DNA of 64,000 nt from Alisma plantago-aquatica (lineage: Eukaryota > Streptophyta > Magnoliopsida > Alismatales > Alismataceae): assembly GCA_963693085.1 (NCBI GenBank), contig OY856411.1:68313001-68377000 (forward strand), written 5' to 3'. The notes under the pieces were generated by a model. It was given only the letters and a program-made list of their open reading frames with translations, did no database searches and was not told the DNA's origin. The position numbers were made by a program, and so were the translations under genes. Below are positions 1 through 10,304 of this stretch, piece by piece (within the stretch, counting starts at the first letter, position 1; each line of letters begins with the position of its first letter).

Positions 1-156
1 GACTATAATCAATTTTACAAATGTATGCCATCATCCCCCATATAGGGTTTACATGAAAGATACAACATCATTATCTAGATAGAGGTAAATCTAAACCATA
101 TCAAGTTTGTCTCCAAGCATCAACTTCATGAGTTAGGTCCATGTTGAAAGCTATGT

Positions 157-224
157 ACTCCTTATCCTAAACCTAGGCTGGTCCTCCTTGATCTTATTCC
201 ACTCCTTATCCTAGACCTGGGTGG
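157..224. repeat. Short local direct duplication
   Basis: Two copies of a roughly 24-bp segment beginning CTCCTTATCCTA lie at about 158-183 and 201-224, with a few mismatches and a linker between them. This looks like a small local duplication; no function is apparent. Confidence 0.5.
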
Positions 225-500
225 TTGGGATCACCCAACAAGAGGAAACAACAAGGTATGTGTCAAATAAGGAACAAGAACAAGATAAGATCAAGAAAAG
301 ATAACAAAGGATATATGTTCATCAAGAAAAAAGAAAGTCAAGAGCATGAGGCACATATTAAATAAGAATCTTGCCATAACATGTAATAATAAAGCAGCAT
401 GCATGATCAATAGTATGACTACATTAACTAAGTAGGACTGAGGCACCTACAAAAACCTCAACCAATAGGTGAGGGAGAGTAACACATTACCAAACACCTA

Positions 501-504
<4 letters not shown>

Positions 505-551
<47 letters not shown>
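505..551. repeat. (TA)n microsatellite
   Basis: An uninterrupted AT dinucleotide run of about 47 bp. It is likely length-polymorphic and prone to replication slippage. Confidence 0.97.
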
Positions 552-553
<2 letters not shown>

Positions 554-2096
554 TAGGAAGAGTAAACACATTCCCTTGGGCAAAATAACACATGCCCAAA
601 CTATGGGTGGTTGTACAGAGGTACACTACATTATCTAACAAGTCAACTAAATCACCATTATATAAGAAATAATATGGCAAGGCCAGATTTAACATCAAAT
701 AATAGAGATGTGGCATGTGGGTTAAAATCCAAGCAAATAGTGAAATAATTGTACTAAAAAGAGAAATATTAAGAATCAAGGTTTTAATCCTTGCCTCATT
801 GGAAAAATAGGGTTTGGGTAACAAATATGCCCAACTTGTAGGGTAAGATGCACATACCTCAACTCAGAGTCATAGTTATCACTCTTCACCAACTTAGTTG
901 ATTCCAATATCACCTTTGCCTAATTACAAATTATTCACATGTATTAGGGTTTGTGATGCATATAAGTGTAGAGAAACCCTAATTTTTGACCAACTTAGAA
1001 AACTTCATATGTTGGTCATAAAACCTAATCCATAAATTCCTTATGTTTTTTTTTACCAAGAAAACATATTTATTTGTTCAATTTGGAGCTTATATGAATA
1101 AGTTACAATTCTTAGGGCTTTTATATAATTTATTAGATCCTAAAAAATTAACCTTCAAAAACATGGAAATCAGACTCTGGAAATATTTTTATTAGAGAAA
1201 ATAAATAAGTGTAGAAAAGCTCGAGAGAGGGAGAGAGAGTGTGTGTGCGTGCTAAGTTAGCCCACTAGAGGTCGTTTCATCCAGTTAGTATCCAGCATGG
1301 TGCGCGACTGAGGAAACCGAAATGAGGGCGAAAAGACCTAATTGTCCTTGGGGGGAAAGAAAAGAGAGGAGCAGTGAGGGCTAGAAATAGGAAATCATCA
1401 TCAACCATCTTCCAAACTCACACGAGAGGACAAAAAAAGCACAAATAGCTCGAGAAGGTCTCTTGGCGAAGAAGGAAACCTATGAAACAACCCTGGCACC
1501 CACTGTAAAGATGCTCATCATCTTCCTCATCACCAAGCAGTCTCAAGGAACCAAAATTTAAGTCCATAGACGCCCAAATGAGGAAAAGATGTTTTGTCAT
1601 GGCTGATAGGAGGAAAAGAATAAGGGAAGCTGTAGAAAGGTGAACCAAGATCACTGAGATAACAGATCAACTTGGTAGGGAAAAATGAAACTGATAGTGA
1701 ACAAATCTCGTGAGGCAAGGGTCCAAAACAAACTATTGAACTATAGACAACTAAGGGCAGTGAAAAGAGGGATAAAAATCATACTTGCCTTGGGAGTCAA
1801 AGGACATGGCAAGAATTATATAGGGCCATACTGAATATACTTGAGCGATTGGCGGTTACCCAGACCATCCCTGATCTCATCATCGGAGTCAGAGGTTTGC
1901 ACACATGAGGAAAGTTGGAAGGATGTGCTCTGGACCGAATGAGGCAGACCTCATACTGGAAAAATAATCTAGGGCATACATCGAAGGCCAAGGACCAATC
2001 ACCTAGTGGTATGATGGCCTAGAGCTATGAGAAGAAGGAAAAGAGGGTGGAAACATGGAATGAAAATGGGATGGTGAAGGCGAGGTCAGGTTAGGG

Positions 2097-2103
2097 TTAT
2101 ATA
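2097..2103 (-). promoter_or_regulatory. Candidate TATA box, minus strand
   Basis: The minus strand reads TATATAA, followed downstream (lower coordinates) by C/T-rich sequence like a plant 5' leader. No protein-coding frame of note follows, so this may be a promoter of a non-coding transcript or of a decayed LTR. It could also be chance in AT-rich DNA. Confidence 0.25.
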
Positions 2104-2399
2104 GGTGATGAAACCCTTGCAAACATGGGAGAAGGAATTGGGGAAGACATTGGAGGGGTGAAGGTGGGAATGAAAGAATTGCTACAGTTAGCACTGAAAT
2201 AGAATATGGGATTCAAGTTTCCAATTTTGGAACTAGGCAAGAAGAAAGTCGTGGGACCGTAAGATCAAATATTTGAGGCCGGGGTGAGTTTCCAAATAAA
2301 ACAAAGCCCAGAGCATAAAAAGGAGCATGTGATCCAGCGGTGAATCCTAAACATTAGGAAAATCAAAATAAAGTGTGTGTGATAATTAAAATCCAAAAA

Positions 2400-4450
2400 A
2401 CTATAGGATTAGGAATGTATCCATTTAATACATTGATTATTAAGCATTTAATATGTATTTTCCTTTCCTTATTTATTTGAGGGCTCAAACCAAATTCAAA
2501 TAGATTTAGAATTGACATCTAGACTATATAGGACATGTAGAATCTTATTTTAGCATTTTTCACTTTTGGAGACTTTTACTATTTTATTTAATTCTTTTAA
2601 AGTAAATCATATTTTCTCTTTCTTGTTGATTCAAAGACATCTAGAAACCATCAATTAATGTGAAACTTCACCCTTAAGCAAACTTAAACTTGTGGAATAT
2701 GAATTTTACATTAATTTTCTCTTTTGGGATTATTTAACACATCATTTAATATTTTGGTCTTTATTTATACGTTCTCTCCTAAACACATTAGAACATTAAA
2801 GATTATACAAATTGCATTAAAATTTACCCACATGCTAATTTTATTGTGTAGATTACACATCTAGGATTAGTTGCCACTTTTGGAGTCATTTAATAAATTA
2901 TTTTATATTTTGGAGAAAATCACCTTTTCTTTCTTGATAAAATAGATATAGTTATTATTATCCCAAAATTGTGAAACTTGGCCTCCAAGCCATATCAAAT
3001 CCAAAGAATTCAAATCTAAAGTTATTTTTATACAATGAGTCTTCCTTTTATGAGTATCTCCCTTACACATTATTTTCACTATTTGCCAAATTATATTATT
3101 TAATGCTACATTATCATGTTTGAAGCTTTTCTATTTATTCCTTTTTCTCTTTCTTGTTCCAAAAGGCCATAGAAAGTTCTGGAACGAAATTTTTTTGTTG
3201 ATATCTCACTTAAAGGGTAAAATTTCATCTATGACCTTGATTGAAACATTAACTAAGGTATTTGTACATAAACCCATACATTGGCATGAATAGAGATCAA
3301 ATACACTCCAATCCACTAATAATTCTACAAATTCAACATCAAGGCTAAAAAGGATAGAAAGGAAAGAAAAACATAGTGAAAAGGGCTAGATTAAGATTAT
3401 ACTTAATTTCAATTAGTTACAACATGTGAATGCCATTCCATTTGTAAGAAGAGGAGGGTTCCTTGGGGTGTCATGAAGATTTTTGGATGTTTGGGTATAG
3501 GTAAGAGGCGATGAATGGAAACCTACAACTCAGTGGGTAGGTTGCTCATGAGGGAGGATCAAGGATTTCTTGTATAGTAAGATTTAGGGTTCCATTTAGA
3601 GATCATTAGGTGCAAAATCAGATAAGGAAACAAATGGAGAAGAAATCTCTTTGATGAAATGAGGAGGGAGAAATTGTAAAAATACATTTGATGTGTACTG
3701 TGAGACCGGTTTCCAAATATGAAGTGAGGAAGATGATGACTAACCATCTTTCCAATCCCAAATCTAATTGTTGAAAGAAGCCAGGTAAGAAATCAATAGA
3801 GGGAAGTACCAAACTTAGTGAGACAAGTATTAAATCTGAGATACTTTAGGCATACCATATGTTAAATACACTTTAATTTAATTGATCTATATTTTTCTTT
3901 CCTACTTCATTTGAGGGATCAAACAGCACACTCGTTTATTACCAAATTTGTTATCTAGACCAATAAGGACATGATGAATCCATTTTTTGGGATCAATTTT
4001 CCTTTTTGTGATGGTTTACAATTTTTTTATATTATTTACCTTAAGTTATATTCTCTCTCCTAGATAGGACTAGGCTAGATAAGATTGTTAAATTAAGGTT
4101 TCAAATTAGCATATAGACCAATTTTGGTAGGTAGAATACAAATTTGGATATTTTTACACTTTCGATGACACTTAATAATTAACTTAATATTTTTGGCATG
4201 ATTTCATATTTTTCTTTTCTAAATGTAATTAGGATACTTATTATTGTTCAAATATTGTGAAATTTGGTGCCCAATCAAATTGGGACCCAAGGAAAACATT
4301 TTTTTCATTATATTTTAGTTTGAGGTTTTCTTTTATGAATTACACCACCATTAGGATTTTTGTCTCATTGTCATAATATTTATCAAAATATTATATATTT
4401 ATTATCAACATTCACTTAATGGAGTCCTTTTATCTTCAATTCATTTCTAA
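2400..4450. repeat. Degenerate dispersed modules in left flank
   Basis: Several phrases recur with many mismatches. A TTTGAGGGnTCAAAC phrase after a T/C-rich run is at about 2476 and 3910. A GTGAAAnTT phrase followed by a CCAA-containing stretch is near 2660, 2971 and 4256. A TTTTGG/ATTTAA/TTTTGG block is near 2725, 2878 and 4150. The pattern suggests an old duplication within one decayed element. It was judged by eye only. Confidence 0.3.
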
Positions 4451-5137
4451 AGTGATCTTCTTATATTATTATGCATGAATTTTCATGTTTTACTTATTTA
4501 ACATATTTAGTCCATTAATTCAATTATTATTTGGATAATGATACATTATTCATATTTATGAACAAGGAAACATGAATTATTATTCCAATGCACATTATAC
4601 CTCTTATTAAACATATATTATCCATTATGTTTTGGTGATGTCATGGTTCCAAAAACCATGATAAAATATGAAAGATTTTATTTTATGATATAATTTAATA
4701 ACAAAAATAAGTTTGGCGATGAAAACTTTCCGATGGAAATCCTAATGTAGTGCCAAAAATGATCCCATAATCAAGTCGTCTACTTTCCACCACACCATGC
4801 ATATACTATTATTCTATCATCACTTTGTTAGATCCTAGATGGGTGACTTAGGTGCTCTAGAGGGGGGGGTGAATAGAGCTGAAAGCACTTAAACAAAATT
4901 CATTAAACCTTCAAATTATATGACAAGATAAGGTTGCTAAATAGGTAATTTGAGTGCAACTAAATCATGCATAGCAAGGATAAGAGAGATTGAACATGCA
5001 CCAATTAGACAAGCTATTTAGAGTGGTTCCACACTTCAAACTAGAAGTGTGTCAGTCCACTTGCCTAGAGAGGTCAACCTCTAGGACTTCAACCAATTGC
5101 ACTCTTATATTCACTTAATAAGACATACAATACATGA

Positions 5138-5415
5138 CCAACAAAGGACTTACCTATCCAATACAAAGAGTCTTCAACCTTACCAAGGACTTACCCACTT
5201 TGCAAGAGTCTTCGGCCTTCTCCAAGGACTTACCCACTCTTGCACAAGTCTTCGGCCTTGCAGGAATTACCCACTCTTCTTGGATCTTCTGCCTTTGACT
5301 TCACCTTCACTCGGAGAAGCTTTCCACCAAGGACTTACCTACTTGAGCTTGAGTCTTCTGCCTTCTCCAAGGGCTTACCCACTCTAGCTCCAAGTCTTCA
5401 GCCTTGATCTTCACC
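5138..5415. repeat. Degenerate ~40-bp minisatellite in R/U5 of the LTR
   Basis: Five or six imperfect copies share the frame CAAGGACTTACCCACT, then about 10 variable bases, then GTCTTCGGCCTT (plus strand). Copies begin at about 5160, 5183, 5222, 5330 and 5368, with a shorter one near 5262. In the element's RNA it would lie in the R/U5 leader. The same block recurs in every LTR of the array. It yields a conserved 96-codon plus-strand frame that is antisense to the element and most likely incidental. Confidence 0.7.
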
Positions 5416-5698
5416 AAGGGACTCCTTCCCTTGTTCTTCTTCACCTCTCTTGGCTAAGAGAGATAACCTTCATCTTCATGATTGGAAATGAGAGATTGGA
5501 GGTGGTGGAAGTGAGAGCCTCACAAGATATACAAATATGACTAGCTCTCTTACAGATTTCCTACTCACTCTAATGGATGTAGCAAGTGATTAAGCTTAGA
5601 GAGAGAGAGGAGGCTGTAGGAAGCACTCAACTATAGAATAGGAACCTCACAAAGAGTTTGCAATGAATGCTCAACCTTGGAATGAAGCCCAAGGGGTC

Positions 5699-5707
5699 CT
5701 ATTTATA
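5699..5707 (-). promoter_or_regulatory. TATA box of the LTR promoter
   Basis: The element strand reads TATAAATAG in a GC-richer setting (CAGC before, GACCCC after), a good plant TATA context. Transcription would start roughly 25-35 bp toward lower coordinates, near 5670, and run through U5, the primer-binding site and gag of the neighbouring unit to the left if that exists, otherwise out into the flank. All ten other LTRs keep it exactly, at 11179, 16634, 22111, 27590, 33070, 38549, 44029, 49505, 54982 and 60462 (first base of 9). Confidence 0.75.
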
Positions 5708-5843
5708 GCTGGGGATGCCTCTTAGCCTTTGGGAACACTTAAGAACGAAAACTAGCCGTTTCGTGGCTTGCAACGGATCTATTTTCACTTGTTGCAACTC
5801 CACAACGGCTAGTAGCACTTTTCTGCATTCCAATACAGTCTGA

Positions 5844-6091
5844 TCGGCCGAGTTTCAATAAAGGCAACTCGGCCGAACCACTAAAAGACAAGGCTGAAAG
5901 CTAGACTGTCGGCCGAGTTCCCTTGGAGAAACTCGGCCGATCGGTCGACTTTCATCTTGGACCGATCAGTGGATCGGCCGAGTTGCCTAGCTAGAAACTC
6001 GACCGAACGGGAATCGGCTGAGTTTGTAACTCGGCCGATTGCAACAAAAATTCCAGAATATATGGATCGGCCGAGTTTGGAATTCGGCCGA
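5844..6091. repeat. Five inverted pairs of palindrome TCGGCCGA in U3 (LTR 1)
   Basis: The motif starts pair as 5844/5869, 5909/5933, 5974/5999, 6014/6031 and 6067/6084. In each pair the arms read TCGGCCGAGTT and AACTCGGCCGA or close variants, so each pair can form a hairpin of about 11 bp, and each arm is itself palindromic. Spacing within pairs is 25, 24, 25, 17 and 17 bp. Two positions are altered in essentially all units: 5999 (TCGACCGA) and 6014 (TCGGCTGA). An extra half-match TCGGTCGA is at 5941. The block is roughly 140-390 bp upstream of the TATA box, which suggests a cis-regulatory or methylation-target role. That role is inferred. Confidence 0.9.
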
Positions 6092-6455
6092 CAAAATCCC
6101 TGTTATGGGTATTTTGGAATTTTCGTTTGACTATACAAATGATGGATTTTTGTGTCCCAATAATTTTTCTAAGCTTAATTACAAGTCATACAATCATTAC
6201 AAGTGGTTACAAAGCAATTCTAAGGTCATTTACATAGAGATCCCAAATTGCACACTTGTAGCTATTTTGACTTGTCTTTTCTCCAATTTGATATGCGCAA
6301 GTTAGGGCATTTGGAGTGTGTCTAAACCTAATCTGAAATCACTCAATTGTAGAAGCATTAGACACCAATATGTGGAATGGTTAGTCATCATCAAAACAAG
6401 GGTTTAGTCAATTTAGACGTGAGTCAACATTGACCTAATTGACCTTGAGTCAACA

Positions 6456-6469
6456 TTCTTCCCCTTTTT
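6456..6469 (-). other. Polypurine tract, unit 1 (variant)
   Basis: The element strand reads AAAAAGGGGAAGAA directly before the LTR's TGTTGAC. The other units read AAAAAGGGGGAGAA, so one G is changed to A here. This is the site where plus-strand DNA synthesis would be primed. Confidence 0.85.
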
Positions 6470-8383
6470 GAAGATGACAAACCATTCCATAAATGTATTG
6501 AAAGCTTGTAAGTAAAATCATACCTTCGGAGAAACCTAGGGGTTTCAGTAGAATTGAGTTCATATGCTCCCCCTCAATTGATGCTAGTGGAGTTTTCATA
6601 CTCCCCCTCAATTGATGCTATTTCTCCTGCATGGTTAGCTTTCATAACATTTATAGAAACTATGTCTTCTACTCATATATGTTCTACACATATACGTCTT
6701 CTCCCATTTACCTTCTCCCCTTTACATGGACACGCTTCTTTGCTTCATGTAAGACATGCCTTCTCCCTGTTGTCAAAAGAAGACATATCTTTCTCCCCCT
6801 TTGTCATTTCAAAAAGGTGGGGGTATGAAGAAACTAAGAAACACCACTTGTTAAGAGAAAGAAGATAACAAAAGTTATATAAGGAGAGTAGAAGAGCACG
6901 GATAGGGGCTTGTCCAAGCATAGAAAGAAAAGCAAGTTAAAGCATATACTTGAACAACCCAAAACATGCAAGATAGGGTGCTGCAGAAAAACAATAAATC
7001 GCAATTTTGACCCTCAAGATGATGGAATTTGATCAAAAACCATCAGGGCTCATGGCGAAGCGATGAGCCTTGCTCAGAAGGTAGTTTCTGCATAAAAACG
7101 CTATACTTGCAGCAAAAACTGAAACTGGAGCAAAAGCTGCATAAAAAATCCACAAAAACTCCAATTTCTACATATCATGTAGATCTATGTACCCTGCATC
7201 ACAATGTTATGCAAGCAACTCAAGATAGTAGATATGCAATTTAAGGAACAATCTAGAGCATGTATGAGATAAGATACAAGCATAACATATAGATGATCAA
7301 AGATGGCACTTTGTAAACAAGGTTAGAACTACATGTATATGAACTACTAGTAGATGGTATCACAAGTTAGGACTACTAGTAGGATCTAGATCATAGCAAG
7401 AGATACCAAAAGGTACACAAGATAAAGCAAGCTATGATTAGATGAAGAGATATATCCAAACAAGGAGATATGCAAGTTTAGAAGCATGAAAGGATATAAC
7501 TCACTAGATATGCATCCTTACCATAAGATGATTATCCCTAAGAATCTCAAGATTGTATTACAACAAGATATACACCTAGATAGATGTAGCAAGTTAGAGC
7601 ACAACGGAAGCGATTTTAGACACAACTAAGAGATCCAAAGAGATCATCATCAAAACCTGCAAAACAACTCAAAGCAAGTAATTGCAACATATAGATATAC
7701 CAATTTAGAGCAATTAGAGAGATAGAGTTGTAAGCAAGATAGGCAATTCAGAACATGGCAATATGCATATATAAAGGTACCAAATGGAGTGCCAAAGAAT
7801 AAGGCTATTGGTTGAGAAACTCTAGTTGAGAGGGAAATTCTCATTCAATAAGCCAACTGTATACTCTGTGAATAGTGTTTTCGGTCGAGTTCTGTGTATT
7901 GGCAACTCGGCCGATCGCAGCTGTTGGCAACACCCATTGGTGCCTATCGGTCGAGTTTTAGACAGGACAAAACTCGGCCGACAAAACTACTGTAGAAAAA
8001 GCACATATTTTTCATAAAACATATCTAGAGGCATGCCAAAAAAATACAAACCATATCCAAACATGTCTAAGCAAGTTAGTAATGCACTATAGAAGCATTA
8101 GAAAACAGTTTTTGAGCAAGAGTGTGAAGATAAACACAAAATGCCACTTTTGACTCAAAAACCATATGTATAGTGCATACTAACTTGACAAAAACAAGTT
8201 AGAACAGGTTATAAGCAATAAAAACATTACCTTCATGCTTACCATTTCTTTTCCACTTGTTGTCACCCTCTACACATCTCACCTTTCTTCTTTCATGTGG
8301 ATTGAGAAGTCAATTTGCAATTCAATGGCTCATGTCAATCCATTTGCAAGTACCTACAAGAAGAAAGATGAAATGGTCCCCAA
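6470..8383. other. Non-coding 3' internal region, unit 1
   Basis: About 1.9 kb lies between the gag stop and the polypurine tract. No frame encodes protease, integrase, reverse transcriptase or RNase H. The short frames that recur in every unit (104, 71, 78 and 63 codons on plus, 64 codons on minus) have no recognisable domain and lie mostly antisense to the element. Two further TCGGCCGA-type inverted pairs sit at 7881/7907 and 7947/7974. Direct repeats such as CTCCCCCTCAATTGATGCTA occur twice near 6568 and 6600. Just after the gag stop the element strand has a T/C-rich run ending in AG (around 8360), resembling a splice acceptor. Confidence 0.75.
7881..7981. repeat. Two inverted TCGGCCGA-type pairs in the internal region (unit 1)
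   Basis: The left arms are TCGGTCGAGTT at 7881 and 7947; the right arms are AACTCGGCCGA ending at 7914 and 7981. Spacing within pairs is 26 and 27 bp. The left arm has a fixed C-to-T change in both pairs. Equivalent blocks begin at 13361, 18813, 24293, 29772, 35252, 40731, 46208, 51687 and 57164 in units 2-10. Confidence 0.85.
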
Positions 8384-10255
8384 TCATGTTTTTGGGTCCG
8401 GAGGGGTTAGTTTAGCAACCCAAATCCTATTGCTCTTGGGTGCTTTCCTAAAAGGACAACAATTAGAATAATGACCAAAATCATTGCAATAGTTGCATGT
8501 GCCCATAGTCTTGGAACTAGAGGATTCTCCATGGAATATTGGAGGTCCTTTATCTTTGTTGTTCCCTTGACTACTATCATACCCTAAACCATGTCTACCA
8601 ATTTGTTTAGTAGTATGGTCTAGGATTTGATTAAGATTCTTTTTACCCACTAAGAATCTTTGCAAAGAAGATCTCAAACTATCATTATCATGCTTAAGAG
8701 AAGCAATAGTAGAAGACAAACTATTTATATTTTCTTTAGCATGCAAAAGATCATTTTCTAAGCAAAGAGATTTAGTTAAATAAGAATCTCTATCAATATG
8801 AAGAGCAACAACATCATTTTCTCTATTTTTAGAACTAGAACAAGATTCATGCCCATTGACTTTAGCAAGCAAGGAGGCATTTTCTATTTCTAATTCATGC
8901 AAAACAAAATCTTTGTCCTTGTTTTCAGATTTAAGAACATCAATGTCATGCATGAGAGAATCAACAATTAAAGTATGCTCTTCATTTGAACTAGGCATGA
9001 GAGGTTGAGCTTCTAGAAATTTTATCTTATCAAGTAAACTAGAATTTTCAAGTTTAAGAGAGTCTACTTGACTAAGACAATCATTTTTATCATCAAGCAA
9101 GCAAGAATTAGCATGTTCAAGATCATCTAGTTCTACATGCAAATTATCAACAATTTTAGCAAGCTTTTTCTTTTTCCTTTTAGAAGACTTAAGAGAGGCA
9201 CACATATCATGAATAATAGCAATCAAAGATTCTTTATCTAGAGAGTTTAGATTTACCTCACTTGAGTCTTCACTTGTTGATGCTATAAGAGAAAAATGGC
9301 ATTCTCCTTCATCACTAGAGCTTGAGCTTGATCCTTCACTTGAATCTTCACTTGAGCTTGAGTTGGAGGAGCCACTTGAGCTTGATTGCCATTTCTTCTT
9401 GTGAAGATGGGTCTTTTTGCCTTGTGGGCAATCTTCCTTGTAGTGACCCTTCTTTCCACATGTGAAGCACCGGATGGAGGAGGACTTGCCTTTGTAGAGT
9501 CGACCTTTGGAGTACATGGCATCTTCTTTAGCTTGAGAGGATGGAGAGACTTGTTCCATGATAGCTTCAATTTGAGCCTTCATTTCAGCCTTCTTCATTC
9601 TCTTTAGCTCTTTCTTCTCTTGTCTTTCTACTTCCTCCCTCTTGTCAAGTGTGGCTTCATTTGCTTGTAGATTTCCAATGAGCTCTTCAATAGGAATATC
9701 CCTAAGCGACCTTGCTTCTACAATGGAAGTCACCTTGGATTCCCATCTCTTGGGGAGAGTTCTAAGGATCTTTGAGTTGATCTCTCCACTAGACATAGGA
9801 TGTCCTAGAACAGCAAGACCATTCAAGATGGTGTTGAGCCTTGAGTACATGTTGGCTATGCTCTCTTCCTTTCCCATCTTGAAGTTCTCAAGCAACCCTT
9901 TGAGCATGTAGACTTTGCTTTCCTTCACTTGATCTGTCCCTTCATAAGTGATGCAAAGCTTTCTCCATACCTCATAGGCCGTCTCACAAGAGGAAATCCG
10001 GTTGAACTCGGTGGGGGTCATGGAGGCATATAGGATGTGCATGGCTCTAGCATTCAAGGTTTCTTTCATCAAGGTGGCTTCATCCCATTCTTCAATGTTT
10101 GTCTTTGGTAGAATGTATGGGCTGTTCACCATTTGCCACATCTCAAGACTTGATCCTTGGATGAAGAATTGACGTCTTCTTCTCCAATAGAGGAAGTTGC
10201 TCCCATTGAAGATTGGAAGGCTGGTCGAGAGTCTCCCTCCTAGGTAGTCACCCAT
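8384..10255 (-). CDS. gag: Gag polyprotein of Copia type (UBN2-like), unit 1, intact
   Basis: This is a 623-residue structural protein expected to form cytoplasmic virus-like particles and bind element RNA. Residues about 12-205 resemble the UBN2 gag domain of Copia elements (FNGSNFLYW near 16-24, then EEW, YEVW and TLPKRW landmarks). Residues 205-235 are a charged helix. A first CCHC zinc knuckle uses C263, C266, H271 and C276. Residues 291-316 are Ser/Asp/Glu-rich. Residues 358-364 are basic. Leu-rich, heptad-like coiled coil spans about 365-540. A second CCHC knuckle uses C587, C590, H595 and C600. The two separated knuckles and long coiled coil recall SIRE/Maximus Gag. The start lies about 37 nt after the primer-binding site, and the protein stops before any protease. 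Private or rare changes are L28R, A65E, H199N, A322S, T476K and A483V. Confidence 0.9.
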   Translation of the reverse strand: MGDYLGGRLSTSLPIFNGSNFLYWRRRRQFFIQGSSLEMWQMVNSPYILPKTNIEEWDEATLMKETLNARAMHILYASMTPTEFNRISSCETAYEVWRKLCITYEGTDQVKESKVYMLKGLLENFKMGKEESIANMYSRLNTILNGLAVLGHPMSSGEINSKILRTLPKRWESKVTSIVEARSLRDIPIEELIGNLQANEATLDKREEVERQEKKELKRMKKAEMKAQIEAIMEQVSPSSQAKEDAMYSKGRLYKGKSSSIRCFTCGKKGHYKEDCPQGKKTHLHKKKWQSSSSGSSNSSSSEDSSEGSSSSSSDEGECHFSLIASTSEDSSEVNLNSLDKESLIAIIHDMCASLKSSKRKKKKLAKIVDNLHVELDDLEHANSCLLDDKNDCLSQVDSLKLENSSLLDKIKFLEAQPLMPSSNEEHTLIVDSLMHDIDVLKSENKDKDFVLHELEIENASLLAKVNGHESCSSSKNRENDVVALHIDRDSYLTKSLCLENDLLHAKENINSLSSTIASLKHDNDSLRSSLQRFLVGKKNLNQILDHTTKQIGRHGLGYDSSQGNNKDKGPPIFHGESSSSKTMGTCNYCNDFGHYSNCCPFRKAPKSNRIWVAKLTPPDPKT

Positions 10256-10292
10256 CTTCTCCTACTTGTTGAAGTATGCTTGGAGAAGACCC

Positions 10293-10304
10293 GCTCTGAT
10301 ACCA
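10293..10304 (-). other. Primer-binding site, initiator-Met tRNA, unit 1
   Basis: The element strand reads TGGTATCAGAGC, complementary to the 3' end of plant initiator tRNA-Met, two bases (AG) after the LTR end. Minus-strand DNA synthesis would start here. Identical sites are at 15749-15760, 32183-32194, 37664-37675, 43142-43153, 48619-48630, 54098-54109 and 59576-59587; two others are mutated and listed separately. Confidence 0.93.

Larger units (their letters stand above)
1..4825. other. AT-rich intergenic flank without a recognisable gene
   Basis: No open reading frame here exceeds about 110 codons, and none shows a recognisable domain. The longest, on the minus strand at 498-824, partly translates the TA microsatellite. 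The stretch at 1200-2330 is less AT-rich than its surroundings, with GA-rich and GT-rich runs at 1224-1250. From about 2400 to 4450 the DNA is AT-rich and holds loosely repeated modules. I found no LTR termini, primer-binding site or polypurine tract that would delimit an element. Old, decayed transposon sequence is the likeliest content, but that is inference. Confidence 0.6.
4826..6455 (-). repeat. LTR 1 (left end of array)
   Basis: This LTR is about 1.63 kb. On the element strand it starts TGTTGACTCAAGG and ends GGATCTAACA, giving TG...CA ends within a TGTT/AACA inverted repeat. U3 occupies the high-coordinate part, with the palindrome pairs at 5844-6091 and the TATA box at 5699-5707. R and U5 follow toward 4826 and include a 40-bp minisatellite at about 5138-5415. 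The G run near 4862 is 8 long. It is the outermost LTR: the adjacent CACTT (4821-4825) is not primer-binding-site sequence and is the candidate target-site duplication. It has more private changes than several other copies. Confidence 0.92.

Noticed and set aside
1418..1991. Overlapping minus-strand frames of 60-80 codons in the left flank as a small gene
   Set aside because: No domain, no consistent frame, and composition like a leader or decayed LTR.
5097..5387. A 96-codon plus-strand frame conserved in every LTR
   Set aside because: It translates the 40-bp minisatellite of R/U5 on the antisense strand; the repeats keep the frame open by their periodicity.
5844..6091. Regular short repeats with spacers, considered as a CRISPR array
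   Set aside because: The repeats are 8-11 bp inverted palindromes in a plant LTR, with short unequal spacers that are identical between units; no Cas genes and not a prokaryotic context.
6554..6868. A 104-codon plus-strand frame conserved in all ten units
   Set aside because: It is antisense to the element, has no recognisable domain and contains a repeated CTCCCCCTCAATTGATGC phrase. Conservation only reflects the near-identity of the units.
7650..7844. A 64-codon minus-strand frame present in nine units, possibly an accessory protein
   Set aside because: It is stopped by a private mutation in unit 10, has no domain, and lies far from gag with no leader.
9283..9570. A 95-codon frame overlapping gag in another minus-strand frame
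   Set aside because: It is a shadow of the Ser-rich and zinc-knuckle part of gag; its composition follows from the gag codons.
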